This document shows, piece after piece, positions 1 through 11,654 of a stretch of 64,000 bases of DNA. The stretch comes from Lunularia cruciata (taxonomy: Eukaryota; Streptophyta; Marchantiopsida; Lunulariales; Lunulariaceae), in NCBI GenBank assembly GCA_948567375.1, contig OX419757.1, forward strand, positions 21,328,001-21,392,000, written 5' to 3'. The position numbers and the translations under genes are program-made. Each line of letters opens with the position of its first letter. The stretch's first letter is position 1. The notes under the pieces were generated by a model. It was not told the DNA's origin and did no database searches. It worked only from the letters and a program-made list of their open reading frames with translations.

Positions 1-1634
1 AAGAGATGTCAAAGTACTGTTGACTTGATAAACTTAATTGAACTTTGGTAGTGGAGGTTGGTCAGGTTAGGTAGATCTGATTTGACCATATAATACATTA
101 TAATTTTTAATTAGAAGATTCTAGATTCATATAGAATATGCTTTGAAGCTTCCTATGAGAGGAGTTTGAGATCAAAGATGCATGTAGTGATCATTGATAA
201 AAGATTCTATTCCTATGATAATTTAGGTAAAGTAAGGATTCTACTATGTTAAGAAGATTTTATTGTGATAATTTGGGTGAATATATAAATGAAGTGCTTA
301 GGAGGTCAAAGAGATCCACTACTTCATGAGCTTGGAGCATGTAATGACTGAGTGGAATTAGGCTTTATGAGTACCACATATATTTTGCTAAGTAAAGAGT
401 GAATGTTTATATTTAAAGAATGTTTCTATTATAGTCTTGATCTTGGAGAAATCTCTAACTCTAGAGGACTCTTTTGTGACGTGAGAGAAGGATCTTCTAT
501 GTTTTTATTGGTAACTACATTTCTTATGTGTTATCTTGAAGGAGCTTTTTGCATAAGCAAGGAAATGAGTGAAATGAGTAAAGAATGAGAGATTTGTGCA
601 GTGAATTAGAGATTTTGTTTTTTTAGTTGTTATTCCTTATATTGCTTGATACTAAATTTCCCTTCCTTCTAGCTCATGATGCACACAAAAACTATCATTA
701 TCTCTTTGGTGAGAGATATGCATGGTTTAATAATTATTTGCAATTTAAGATCACTTTTGTACAAGGAATAGATACTTGAATAAACGGTCCTTCTCTTTGG
801 CACAACCAATGACCCTACTATATTTATAGATCAAATGCATTGGAAACTCAATCTATTTAATTAATTTTGATATTTTTTGACAATACCTTATCTGAAACAA
901 GCAAAGGAAGAGAAATTTCTCCTATTGGTGAAGTATTGTAGTTTCTATGCAAAAGGACTCTCATTTGTAAGACATCAATATGTGAATTATAGAAAGAAGA
1001 AGTTACCTTCATGATTCATAAGACTTTAGCTAAATGAATCAAGATAGAGAAGGAAAAGATCAAGAATATTATAGATCAACCAACTCTTAAGGATGATGTT
1101 GGGGATTCCATGGATTGCTAAGCTTTAATATTAATTTATACATAATTACACACATGTTATGATACCATTCACAAGTAGTATAGAAAATTATGTCAAATAT
1201 CAATAATGTTGATAAGGAGAAGGGTTCCTTTTACTCAATAAATTGGTATCAACTTGTCCAATCTCACAATAATGGTATAATTCCAAGTTACCTTATGTAG
1301 TTTATTTAATGCTTCTAACTTTGCTATTGGAGCAATGATATAACAAGAGTTTAAAAATAGTTTATATCCAATTACCTTTGCCTCATTGAGGTTTGAATTT
1401 TCTATTTAATCTTGGTGATATCTGCCATTGATAGCTTTTCTACATGAACAATTATCAACCAAATATACTTCTAAGATTGGGTGGGATTATCTTTTAGAAA
1501 GCTAATGAGCATGCATATTAACTATGAGTAATTATATAAAATTTACCATTGCAAAGAGTGATGGCAGAAATATTATGTCAAGTTGAAATACAAACCAGGA
1601 GTTTTTACATTTTTCTAGATACTTATGGTAGCAC
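1..1634. other. Unassigned AT-rich sequence
   Basis: I see no convincing gene. Short open frames (for example 403-588) have no recognisable motif, and stops are frequent in all frames. The stretch lies on the internal side of the decayed LTR at 1635-4130. It could therefore be the decayed gag side of that element, but I could not recognise gag or pol motifs. Confidence 0.5.
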
Positions 1635-4130
1635 AAGGTTGACTAAAATGCAATATATGATTAAGAACCACATTGTTCCCACAAGGATATGGTTTGGAAA
1701 TGACTAAAATTGAAGGAAACATCACTATTGTAGTTCTTTACTATGACCTATTTAGCCTCTTGGGTAGAAACCACTTCTAGAAGAAGAGGGTAGTGTCACC
1801 AAGAAGGCACACTACAAAAAATTACAAAGAAAGGATCACATTCACAAAAAGATTTATTCCAACTAAACTTTTGAAGGTGGTGATGTAGTCCTATACAAGA
1901 AAGCTACTTTTCTATGAAGATTTCTACTCCAATGAGCATGTTCTATCCTTCCCACAAGGCAAGTATTCTCTTGAAGGATCTTTACATCAATGCCTACTCT
2001 TTGTCTTTGTGTTTGCTAAGTACTCTCAATGCTTTAGGTCACTTCATTCTCATCAAGGCATTGCTCTAGTTGAACTACACCAAGGATCACACACACAAGG
2101 CCACACATACCAAGGATCAAACACACAAAGTCCTAAGTACTCTTACTACAAAGATTCATCAACATCCACACTACAAAGATCATACACTAATACTTGGAAT
2201 TAAGCAAAGTAACATTGGGCTTTTGTCTCTTTTGCTTTATTTGTTCCTATCAAATAAATGAATATTTACATTTAATGGTAGACTTAAGTAGCAAAAATCC
2301 ATTCAAAACCTAAGAAACATAACCACTAATAGGCTGACACTAGCAAAGATCTCCACCAAAACTAAAAGTGTCAATATTTACAATCAAGTTCTTCTTATCT
2401 CTTTATCCTATACAAGGTCTTATCTTATTTATTTACAATTATTGCAGAATTTTCTTCACAAGACAATAATTCTTCTCCAAAGAAGGTTTCTACTACCTCT
2501 CTTCTTTTGGTTAATACTCCAAAGTTTCCTATTGCAAAACATCCTACAAAGAACCTTTCAAAAAATTCCTATTGCTTAGAACTAGCTTTACCTTTATTTT
2601 TCTGAAAGAGAAGTTCAATTCTATCCTTATAATCTACTATCTCTAGTTCTAAGGTATCACAAGACTCACTAAATTTCCCATCCACATGTTCTTTAAGATT
2701 CAAAACTAAGAGATCAATTGTTGGGTCTGCAAATGTCTTCTTGTTGAAGTTTTGGACCTACAACTTCAATTCATGCACTTTGGTCTCTATCATCCATCAC
2801 TCTGTTGCTTCTTTAGTGAGGGTTACCCACTGATCTCAGAGATCCTCTAAATTCTTGAGTATATTTGTGATTGCTTCCTTTGGAGTGTTAAATATACATT
2901 GTACTTTGGTGGTGAACTCTTCTATCATCTTTGGTCAGATTGTTGCTTGCTCTTCTTTCTCCCTTTAAAGATCTTCTTGCATTGACTCCAACTTGAGGTT
3001 GGTTTCCTTTTGGTATTCCTCCATCATTCCTTCTAGGATGATATTATTACCTTGCTCTATCTCCACCTTGCTTCTTTAGCCAAAGAACCACTATCCTTTG
3101 GTCTTACACCTCATCTTCAAGCCACTTTTGCCTCTACCTACTTGCTATCCAAAGAGCACTCATCTCCTCTTGCAATCTTTGGACTTCTTTTTCTTGGGGT
3201 TTTGTTGCACCCTCTAGCAAAGTTTTATGTCTCTTCAACTCCTTGTACATTCCTCCGTGTACAAGTATTAATATTTATCCACCTCCTCCTTCTAGAGGTT
3301 GTTATGTACAAACAATGCATAATTATTTGTATGCATATTCTTCACTAAAATAGTGTAGTTTGTTACTTCAGGCCAAGCCTCTTTGTATTGTGGTAGGATT
3401 ATTTGCAAATACTTTAGCAAGTGACTCATTAAATTTATCACAAAATTTGGCCCATCAAAGGAATACATCACTCTTTCTTCAATCACTACATCTTTGTCTT
3501 TGTGAAAAACTCCTCTAAAGACATCTTTGTCCTAGATATCCACATCTTCTTCTTTGGCTTCTCCTCATTGTGCTCCATTTATGCATCTCCAACTCTAAGG
3601 TGAGCTTAGGTGAACCGATGAGGCAGGTCGTTCACTCCAAAGATCTTTTTTGTTCATTGGCTTGGTGGATTCCCTTAGCATCTTTCCTTCTTGGTGGTGC
3701 AAACTCCATATTGTCATGTTGTTCTCCCCTTTGGACTCAGTCTTGATATCCTACAAGGTGAGCTTTTCTTCTTCATCAGCATCTTCATCATCTTCTCCTT
3801 CTTTGGCTTTGTGCTCTTTGGAGGACAAATCTACTACTTGTGGACTCATTTGGGGCTTCTTGGTTGTTTAAGGATTTTACAAGGATTGATTGTGATGTTC
3901 ACCTTTTTGCAAAAGTTGCAATTTTCTTTTTCTTTTTCCTTCTTTTTGATGAAGATAAGGCAAGTTGTTTCATGTTTTAGGGAAGAAACCACTTATATAG
4001 GTATTCTTTGGATTTCACTTGTGTATATGTTAGGGTCCAAAGAAGAAATCCAAAAATATTGGTCTAGTATGAAGAGGTTAAGTCCAAAGAAGAATCAAAG
4101 CCAAAGAAGACAAGTATAAAGAATCTTTGG
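1635..4130 (-). repeat. Ancient family-A-like LTR with remnant of its internal ORF
   Basis: Read on the plus strand, about 1660-2280 follows the same order of landmarks as the LTR of element A: a gttccca block near 1675, the gtagaaaccac block at 1767, the caaggcattgct block at 2055, gatcaaacacac at 2117 and an acttggaat block at 2192. Further right, 2755-2785 matches the part of the LTR ORF that encodes the conserved His-Glu-Leu-Lys-Leu coiled-coil motif on the minus strand. About 3550-3800 is rich in the codons of the acidic region. No long frame survives. The right boundary is not sharp. Homology is judged by eye; an alignment with 13910-17685 would settle it. Confidence 0.55.
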
Positions 4131-4379
4131 AGCCAAAGATCTTTAGAACTAAACACCATATGCTAATTTGAATGACAATACCACCAAGGACCATTAGTGC
4201 CTATTATAGAGTTCTAAAATGAGGAAAATGATGGATTAAAACTAAGTAATATCATTGAAGAATCCTTGATGATAAAAATAAGTACCAATTGAGTAATTTT
4301 AACTCTTGCCATGAATTTTCAAAGCACTCCAAAGAATACTCAAGCAATATTAGGACCTATGTACTTAGAACTTCTCTGT

Positions 4380-6560
4380 AGTTGTAGTGACCTTGATAGG
4401 AAGATGGTTCAACGTAGAAGAGCAATGAGGAAGATCCTTGAGATAATCTCCAAGACTAGATAAGTGGGTAATGAGAGCAAGGAGTGATTTATTCCAAGGC
4501 AAACATCTAATACTGTTGCTTTGGAATTAGGAGCTAGGTTCACCTACCACCATTTAATAAATGAGTAGTAGGACAAAGAGAGCAATTGGGGATTTTTGGG
4601 AACCCTTACAATTGGAGAGAAGAACATTAGAGGATAGTACTTGGAGGTGACACAAGTCTCTTTGGAGCAATTACTTTGGAAACAAAGTTTGGAGATATGG
4701 GAGAGGAATTCAATACAGAGTTTGTTGACTCCTTTGTATAAAAATGATCTACCAATAACAATTAGAGTGTAGTAACTTATAAAGATCTTTTTTAATAGTT
4801 TATAGTGCAATTTTTAATGGAATTTTTTTACCCAAAGCAAACCACTTACCTAACCATCAACCAAGCCAAATTCTTTGAGCAGGTACTTCTTTTACTTGCA
4901 AACCTGGTCCATGATTAAGGAGTTCAAGGAGGAAAAATCATCCACCTAACTTGCCTAATTCATAATTCACTTTTACATGGGGTTAAATTTGAGATTCCCA
5001 TTTATTTTCCATTTGGAAGAACACTTTGCAACTCATTCTACACACAAAGAGAGTGAATCAAGGTGCACTTAGATATGGATGCCAAATTTGCCTAGTATGG
5101 TAGATTTGTGGAGGCTAAAGAAGTAGTGATTGTAACCGTAAAGAAGCTGTCTTCATCAAGCCAAAATTTATTAAAGGCACCCAAGAAGGTAAGGAAGAAT
5201 CCTTAGCTTATGAGACTTTTTTGGATACGGATGAAGACATAGTGAAAGAAGAAAGTGAAGAAGAACTGCTCATCTTGCAAGAGATAGAGATAGACTTAGG
5301 AGAAGAAGGAGAGTATTATGTGAATAGGGAGTAAGCATTGCATAGAGAAGTAAAAGTTGTAGAAGAAGAGATTGTGGCTAAAGAACAAGAAGATCAAGAA
5401 GATCTTTGGCCAAGAACTTGCAAGTTTGGCCCAAGCATAGCTAAATACCAAAGAATGAGGAAACAAAGATTGATTTGACATCAAGGGTGAAGCAAAAGAG
5501 GCTTTAGCAGCACCTTACCATAAAGAAGAAAGCATAGTCACTAAGGTCTAAGCAGCAATTGTTGTGGATGGAGCAGACTTCATCATCAACTTGGTACCTA
5601 CCTTGAGATTGTTACAAATGATACTACCTAAGTACCAAAAGAGTAGCCAAATGCAGTGGATTACACTTTGCTGATCAAGAGATTGCATAGAAATTGGATA
5701 TACACCAAAGGTAAAGATGTCCAAGTGAAAGAAAAACATGGAGAAGGTAAAGAACCTTTACAAAGTAGAGTACAATAAGGTAAATGTACTAGTGCAACAG
5801 AACCACAAGGTCAAGAGGTAGAACACCTCTTGAAAAAGAGGTGTTCATTAATTGAAAAGCAAAAGACCTTCTTAGAAGAAATCCAAAGATTCTATGGAGA
5901 TCGAAGGGCTCTTTGAATAAAAGGTAAACAAAAGGTAGAAGAAGAGCTGCAAAGAAAATATTTAGAGAAGGTAGGCATCCAAGGTGAGTTGGAGAGTGAA
6001 AGACTGAAGATTGTTGATCTAGAATTGTAGACGGCTAAGTATATAAAGGAGGCAGCAATTCAGATTGAGGCATTTCAAAACTCAAGAAGGAGAAGGAGGA
6101 AAGAGCAGCAGACCAGCCAAAGATCAAATACAAACTTATAGCCAAAGTCAATTTATTGGCAACCAATTCCAAAGAAAAGAGGTTGAAGGTCCTTAAGGAG
6201 TTAGAAGATCTCCAAGATCAATTTGTTACGATCAAGGAAGAAGCATAGATAGAAAAAATGACCAAGGCAAAGCTTCATAAGCTAAAATTGCAGGTCCAAC
6301 AACTAAATGCTCAATCATACAAAGATCAAAAGATGGACCAATTGTCTCTCAAGCTAAGGAATATGTAGATAAGAAGTTTCAAGAAACTTGTGACACTTCA
6401 ATATTAGAGACTTCATATCACAATTAGAGAACCAAAATCCTCCTTAGGAAAGCTATAGGCAAAGGTAGTTCTTCATAGTATTTGTACCAAAGAACCCTCA
6501 TTGAATAAAGATCTTTGGAGTAGGAAGAAGTCCAAAGATGTCAAAGTAGGAATTTTCTTT
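4380..6560 (+). pseudogene. Ancient remnant of the family-A LTR-encoded ORF, opposite orientation
   Basis: The plus strand shows the same domain order as the LTR ORF of element A, with many stops and frameshifts. A stretch near 4830-5000 reads like the conserved N-terminal block (Pro-Lys-x-Thr-Thr-Tyr, Phe-Phe, then His-Phe-Tyr-x-Gly-Leu-Asn). An acidic Glu/Asp-rich stretch follows at about 5200-5440, then a Glu/Lys-rich coiled-coil-like stretch at about 5750-6420 with a Leu-His-Lys-Leu-Lys-Leu motif near 6280. It lies head to head with the minus-strand remnant at 1635-4130. Function is lost. The assignment rests on visual similarity of motifs and their order. Confidence 0.45.
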
Positions 6561-8164
6561 GAGGAAGAATAAGTATATCCCTAAGATATATGGAAGGCAT
6601 CTAGGTAATGTATAATTACCAAATAAGATAAGACAAGATAATGAAAGGGAATTGATATCTCAACACCCCATTTACTACATTTCTACACACCTTACCAATA
6701 ATTCTAAGTCTCTCTTCAAGTTGGAGAGTTCTAAATTAGCAAACAATTCAACTACTTTTTCCTAATGTTTGATCCTTCCCAACTATGGAAACAGCTTGTC
6801 ATCAAATATGCCTGATTAATATGGTACAGATCTTCCTATTTGGCCCAATTCCATGAATTTGTGTCTTGCTATGTTGAGGTGCATAATCAACAAGTAAAAT
6901 AGTTCAAAATCCCAAACAAGAACAATGCCATTGCAATCTAATTTGTCTCTACCAATGAGGACAAGCAACAGCCACATGGATCCATGTCAGGCCAATAGGG
7001 TGGCCAAATAAATTTTCTTATTGGAGTTGTGGCTGAGTAAAAGTGCATATACATCTGGTTTTGCCAATGAGAAAGATGCACCAAATGGTAATTTTGACAG
7101 GTGTTAGACATTGTATTGATTATTTACAATGGGTTGCAATTAAGAGCATGAAAGGTTTGAGGTGACAAAAATCAGGAACATTTTCTCAAGAGCAGATCCC
7201 AAAATGCATTATTGACCACATGGAATGCAAGTGCAAGTGGAAGTTGTCAAGAAAGGCTATGTGCATAGTAGTAGATATTGTTGATGACAAATGTTTAGCT
7301 TTTGCAATAAGCACAAGTTCCAAAGGTTGCTAAAGTTTGGAAAGCCAAGGCAATTTTGTTACAAGAGGCAAAAAAAAGGCCAAATTGGTGTATCTAGAAT
7401 AGGAGAAGTGAAGAGCCATGGATATAGAGCCAGCAAATACAATAATATAAAAGGTTCCTCCAGCTTCATACTATTAGACCAAAAACTATAAGTGAAAAAT
7501 GTCTTGTATGTTGTTATTGGACATCTGGCAATGATAGTAACTTAGTGTATTTACAATAGTAGCACTCTTTTTGTAAAAGTGATCTTTTCCATTCATCATG
7601 TTAACCAATACATTTTTGCTATCTATTGTGATATCATTGCTCTCATCTTTCTTGCTCTTGCAGTGCTCATCATGGGCAGGTGACAACCAATCCATGAGCT
7701 TACTTTTAGAAATAGAATGTGCATGTCCATAAACTACATTAATGATAGTGCATATGGAAATAGAAACATGGAGTCTACCTTGGGCATTTGTACTTGCTAT
7801 TTTGTATCTCAAACATTTTGAAATCACATTCTGCTCTTGTTCATGAGATTCTCAAGTCAAGAGAGGAACCATCAATCAAAAGTGCAACAAGAGTGATAGT
7901 TAGGTAATATGTGTTACTTCTCTTGTGTTTTCTTGTAAGTGGTGAACCCAAAAACTTTCTTTTGCTCTTGGAGAAGAAGCATAAGCATAATCCTTTGTTG
8001 ACTGAAGCACACACTTCAAGCTCCAATGTTTACTTTGAGCTAGATGCTTGCTTATGTAGGATGCTTGGAATCCACAACCAAATTTGGGAGGGATGTAGAG
8101 CCACAAAAAATAAATAACATCTTCATCAAGGTTTTAGCTATAAGATACTTGTCATTATCATATT
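6561..8164. other. Unassigned sequence left of element D3
   Basis: Several open frames of 60-113 codons exist (for example 7486-7827 minus, 7911-8117 plus), but none has a motif I recognise. A short Cys/Lys-rich plus frame at 7291-7491 resembles a broken zinc knuckle only vaguely. No terminal repeats or structured RNA were seen. It is the flank into which D3 inserted, or older repeat debris. Confidence 0.4.
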
Positions 8165-8280
8165 TATTATGCATATATACATTGCTACACAACATACATC
8201 ATTGTCAACATCATACATTATAGAAGCACAACTCATACATAAGTCATACATGGACTCTAAAGTGTCACAATTGCCCCCTA
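8165..8280 (-). repeat. D3 3' terminus: polypurine tract and 105 bp terminal repeat
   Basis: On the minus strand a purine run (GCTAGGGGGCAAT, 8270-8282) is followed by a repeat starting TGTGACAC at 8269 and ending near 8165. The same 105 bp unit occurs twice in the 3' LTRs of C (46078-46184, 46644-46748) and D2 (58436-58540, 57881-57984). In D3 only one copy remains and the LTR core is missing, as expected after recombination between the two direct repeats. Confidence 0.7.
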
Positions 8281-8459
8281 GCTGGCAATTATGTCACTCT
8301 AACTACATATAGCCATCTACTCCAAGTATGTGGTATACCCTATGGTGGGCAAAGATCAAGAGCCCAAGTGCTATCAAACCCCGTTGTTAGTTGCATGTTT
8401 GCAATCTATACCGCATAAAAGGTGAACTAGCTATAGGTCAAATATATCTAAGACAAAAC

Positions 8460-8720
8460 CACTATCTTTGAGGAACCATCGTGAAAGAAGGAGTCAAACA
8501 TGCAATACTTCATCCTCTCAAACAACTATCAAACATCAATATAGTAGCTTGGGTCCATAATGCCATCAATGTTTGGGAGGTGACATGGTGTACAATTGTG
8601 CACATGATCCTTCCAAAAAACACTATCATTTTCTTCCATACGAGGACTCCAAAAGGCAAAACCTTGCACACTCTCAAGATAGTGTGGCCTATATAACATC
8701 AAGTAACATCAATGTTGTTT
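8460..8720 (-). pseudogene. PHD-finger remnant at the integrase C terminus (D3)
   Basis: The minus strand still encodes the second half of the PHD finger that is intact in D2: Asp-Ser-Cys, Leu-Arg-Gly, Ala-Cys, a Thr-Pro pair and a Trp-x-Cys end. The conserved Trp-His pair is broken by a stop, and the first Cys pair is deleted together with the flanking linker. It shows that the PHD finger is a family trait and not peculiar to D2. Confidence 0.6.
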
Positions 8721-9900
8721 GCTATACATAGTCACTTGGATGAAATTGATGGATCAAGGGTCTATAACCTCCTCCTCAAATAGTAGCATAACGTGAGGTA
8801 TTCCTATGTTGAGGAATTGCCAATTTCTCAAAGGCCATTGGCATCACTCTCCAAAAGATCTATGCCCATGGAGAACATGCGCTCACCCACATGTCTGCAT
8901 CATCCAAGCCCAAAACTATAGTAGCATCTTGATAAATGGCTGCAGGTAAATTTAGATCTTGTCCATATATAGAAAGTAAGGAGAGAAGGATGCTAAGAAT
9001 GCTTGTTGGCTAAACTTATAGCTCATGGCCAACCAAGGTAAATGGAGATCCCAATCTCCCAAGTGGCCTCTCTACAAACTATACTTATGCAATTCTCTCT
9101 TCACCATTTGAACCACTCTCTTTGCTAAGCTATCTACCTCAGGGTGATCTTGGGAGGTAGTTCAATGATCAATCAAGGCCTTGTCACATAAGACCTAAAA
9201 CTCCTCCAAGAACTTTATACCATGATCAATCAAAACCTCAATTGGTGTACCAAAATGACTAAGAACCCAATCCAAGAACAAGTAAGCCGTCCCTTCACTA
9301 GGCTTGTCAAGAAGTACTACCAACTCAATCTACTTGGAGAAGTGTTCCACCATAAGCAAAACATACCGATGATGTCTCATAGTCAACAGTAAAGGTCTAG
9401 CAAAATCCAAACTCCAATAGTAACCCAATTCCATGATAGGTAATGGTTGAAATTGTGGAATAGGAGCATTAGATGATGCTCTAACTTTGTCACAAACCAT
9501 GCATATTGCAACAAACTACTATACATTGGTTTATATACCGCACTACCAATAAAGAATCTAGAGTAAGCTATATATATGTTTTACTCCAAAATGTCCTAGC
9601 TCCTCATGAGCATGACGGGCCAACTATGGTCTCTCAGATGAGAGTGGTACTACTTGCACTCTACCATCCTGCCATACACAAAGAAGGTATTTGCTCTCCA
9701 ATCTAAACCACCTGGCTTGCTGAAGAATACAATCTCTCTACTTGGTACCAACTGTGCCACCCATAACACCAACACAAAGATAATCCATCATTAAGACATC
9801 ATCATGAATGTCTCACTGAACTAAACCAATATCACCACCCTCTAGATTTGTGATCTCAATAACTCCTCTTGTATGAGTTGAGAGAGAAACCACCAAAGCC
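8721..9900 (-). pseudogene. Integrase remnant (D3)
   Basis: This stretch is collinear with the D2 integrase (58900-60060). Recognisable parts are the core around the second catalytic Asp and the block Asp-His-Pro-Glu ... Leu-Ala-Lys-Arg at about 9115-9160. The position expected to be catalytic Glu is Lys (AAG), as in C and D2. The HHCC side lies at about 9470-9700. Stops are scattered throughout, so there is no functional protein. Confidence 0.65.
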
Positions 9901-10409
9901 TCAAAAAATATACATAGAAAGGTAGATGCATGCCAACCCGGCACCATCTTCCCATCTATCTCACCATGCCAATGTGCTCCCATCTGATCCTCTTGGCTAG
10001 GACATTGGTTTCTACTCAACCCATCTACATCATGGTTCATCACTCTAGGTATATGAATAATCATTAAATTATACCCGTATAAAATCAGTGCCCATCGTGC
10101 AAGCTTCCTTGAAAGCTTGTCAAACTCCATCAACCACTTCAATGGTTGATGATCAATGATGAGAGTGAAGGGATTACCAAATAGGTAACATTGGAAATGT
10201 GCTACTGCCCATATTGCTTCCAAGCACTCTCCCATATGAACTATATTTTATCTCCGCTAAATTGTTGAAGCAACTAGTATAGGCCACCAGAAACTCCTTC
10301 CCCTCATCATCATGTTGGGTGAGCATTGCTCCAAGCCCCAACATACTCCAATCAGTGTGAACCTGGAATGGTCATCCTCTTATTGGTTTCCTAAGAATAA
10401 GAGCAGATG
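9813..10409 (-). pseudogene. RNase H and linker remnant (D3)
   Basis: An open frame at 10235-9813 (140 codons) covers the C-terminal part of RNase H. It has the Asp-His-Gln-Pro-Leu-Lys-Trp-Leu block, an Asn-His-Asp-Val-Asp-Gly-Leu-Ser-Arg block equivalent to the last catalytic Asp, and the linker rich in hydrophobic residues that precedes the integrase. The frame is broken upstream of 10235. Element C cuts it at 10409. Confidence 0.7.
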
Positions 10410-10685
10410 TGTCACGCCATTTGTAGCATTGCACCTAAATTTCTTGAACTCTAGAGTAATAGTGTTGGTAGTCAGGAGTATTTAAGTAGTCACTCATAGA
10501 CTAATTGTTAATGATCAGATTTCATGTTTAGGGTATTGATTACATGGTAGAGCCCACCATCACTTTGCACCATTCACATTATTGGGTGTGCTATCAGCAG
10601 GACCGTTAGGGTTTGGGATCTAGCTCGAGTCCAAGGGGTACTTTTGAAGTGCAACTCTAAAGAGCTCACTTCTCTGACATAAATC
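10410..10685 (+). repeat. Partial 5' LTR of element C
   Basis: The segment starts TGTCACGCC directly after the target duplication. It matches the core of the 3' LTR of C from 46185 onward through the ctaaggggta/ccaaggggta block, then diverges at about 10680. The first 105 bp repeat (46078-46184 in the 3' LTR) and the second LTR half are absent, so this LTR is rearranged or truncated. Confidence 0.65.
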
Positions 10686-10709
10686 CCTAAAGTCAGAGAA
10701 GTGAGCTCT
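10661..10709. repeat. Perfect 18 bp inverted repeat
   Basis: The arm agagctcacttctctgac (10661-10678) is perfectly complementary to 10692-10709, with a 13 base loop. It sits where the 5' LTR of C stops matching the 3' LTR. A shorter hairpin built on GTGAGCTC/GAGCTCAC is present in the D2 LTR near 58170-58195. The arm may be an expanded LTR hairpin or a rearrangement scar. Confidence 0.8.
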
Positions 10710-11654
10710 GGAGTTTATGTCAGATTTCAGCCTGATTTGGAGGAGTTTTTCCAGATTTGGAGAGGGTTCAAAGTGGCAAGAAGAAAGGCCTCATTTGGCA
10801 TTTAGAGACATAGGGCTATGAGGGGTTAGCAAGCCAGCTTGATGGCATGAGGCTAGCTAGTTTAGAGTAGATTTTGGTCATTGTTTGGTAAAATCTGCCC
10901 ACTTTGCTAGATTGTGCACAACAAGGTTTGATCCCTAGATCTTTAGTTCCTAAGTTGGTGCCCTAGCCAACTGCTCCACCCTCACTTGTTGTCCTAACGT
11001 CTATTCCACTATTATTTATACAGGTGTAGCTTTGGCTAGGAGAGACAGTTTGATCCCATTCTTGGTGATCTTGGTAGCTTAGAAAGTAGATAACACATAT
11101 TATGTCAAATGCTAAATGGTGGTAGAGTCAATCTAGTGTTGATTTATGAGATGGAAGGTCTTTTTAGGATTTCTTGTAATTGGACTCCCTCCATTCTCTA
11201 TTTCCTATTTTCTGCACCATGTTTGTGTGAGGTGCCTTGACTTTAGAGCATTGGTGCTCTGGTGTGCTCTCAATAGTGAGGTTGGAGTGATGACCAATCA
11301 AATTACCTATGTTTCTCTTTGAGGAGGCAGGAAGTGATGACTTGTAGACCGTGAGAGTGCATGTTGTGATGGTAAGTTACAAGTTTCTTTTTTGCCTAGT
11401 GTAGTTGTTGTAGTTAGAGCTACATTAGTTGATGGTGTTCAGTTTGTGGTGTTGGCACTTGGAGGTGTTGGCACTTGGTGATGATTTTTGAATTGCCACA
11501 AGTACCCACACTTGTGGTGGTTCCAATTGCGGGTTTTAGTTCTTGGTTACTTTGTCATGACGAGTTCTTTGGTGATTCACGAGGAGATAACATTGTATTA
11601 TGCAGTGGGTTTACTTGAAGTGGTGCTCAAAATCAACTTGTATCTTAGTTACCA
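10710..11654 (+). other. Leader region of element C
   Basis: This stretch of about 0.95 kb lies between the partial 5' LTR and gag. It has no long frame. It contains the tRNA-like block at 10918-10992. I could not identify a primer binding site, perhaps because the end of the LTR is rearranged. Confidence 0.5.
10918..10992 (-). repeat. tRNA-derived (SINE-like) block with A-box and B-box
   Basis: Read on the minus strand, this 75 base block has an A-box-like TGGAGCAGTTGG followed, about 40 bases on, by a B-box-like GGGATCAAACC. The first and last 8 bases (ACAACAAG / CTTGTTGT) are perfectly complementary. The anticodon stem does not pair properly, so it is not a functional tRNA. It looks like the head of a tRNA-derived SINE. 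Its body and target duplications were not delimited. Confidence 0.4.

Larger units (their letters stand above)
8165..10409 (-). mobile_element. Element D3, 3' half (Ty3/gypsy family D, PHD type)
   Basis: This decayed minus-strand element holds, in element order, RNase H (10409 to about 10000), a linker, integrase, a PHD-finger remnant, a polypurine tract and a terminal repeat ending at 8165. It parallels D2 (57881-64000) almost line by line. Element C interrupts it at 10409/10410; its 5' half resumes at 46749. It is the oldest host of the nest, because C and A' both lie inside it. Many stops and frameshifts make it non-coding today. Confidence 0.85.

Noticed and set aside
10918-10992. A functional tRNA gene
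   Set aside because: The anticodon stem and T-stem do not pair correctly, so only a tRNA-derived repeat is supported.
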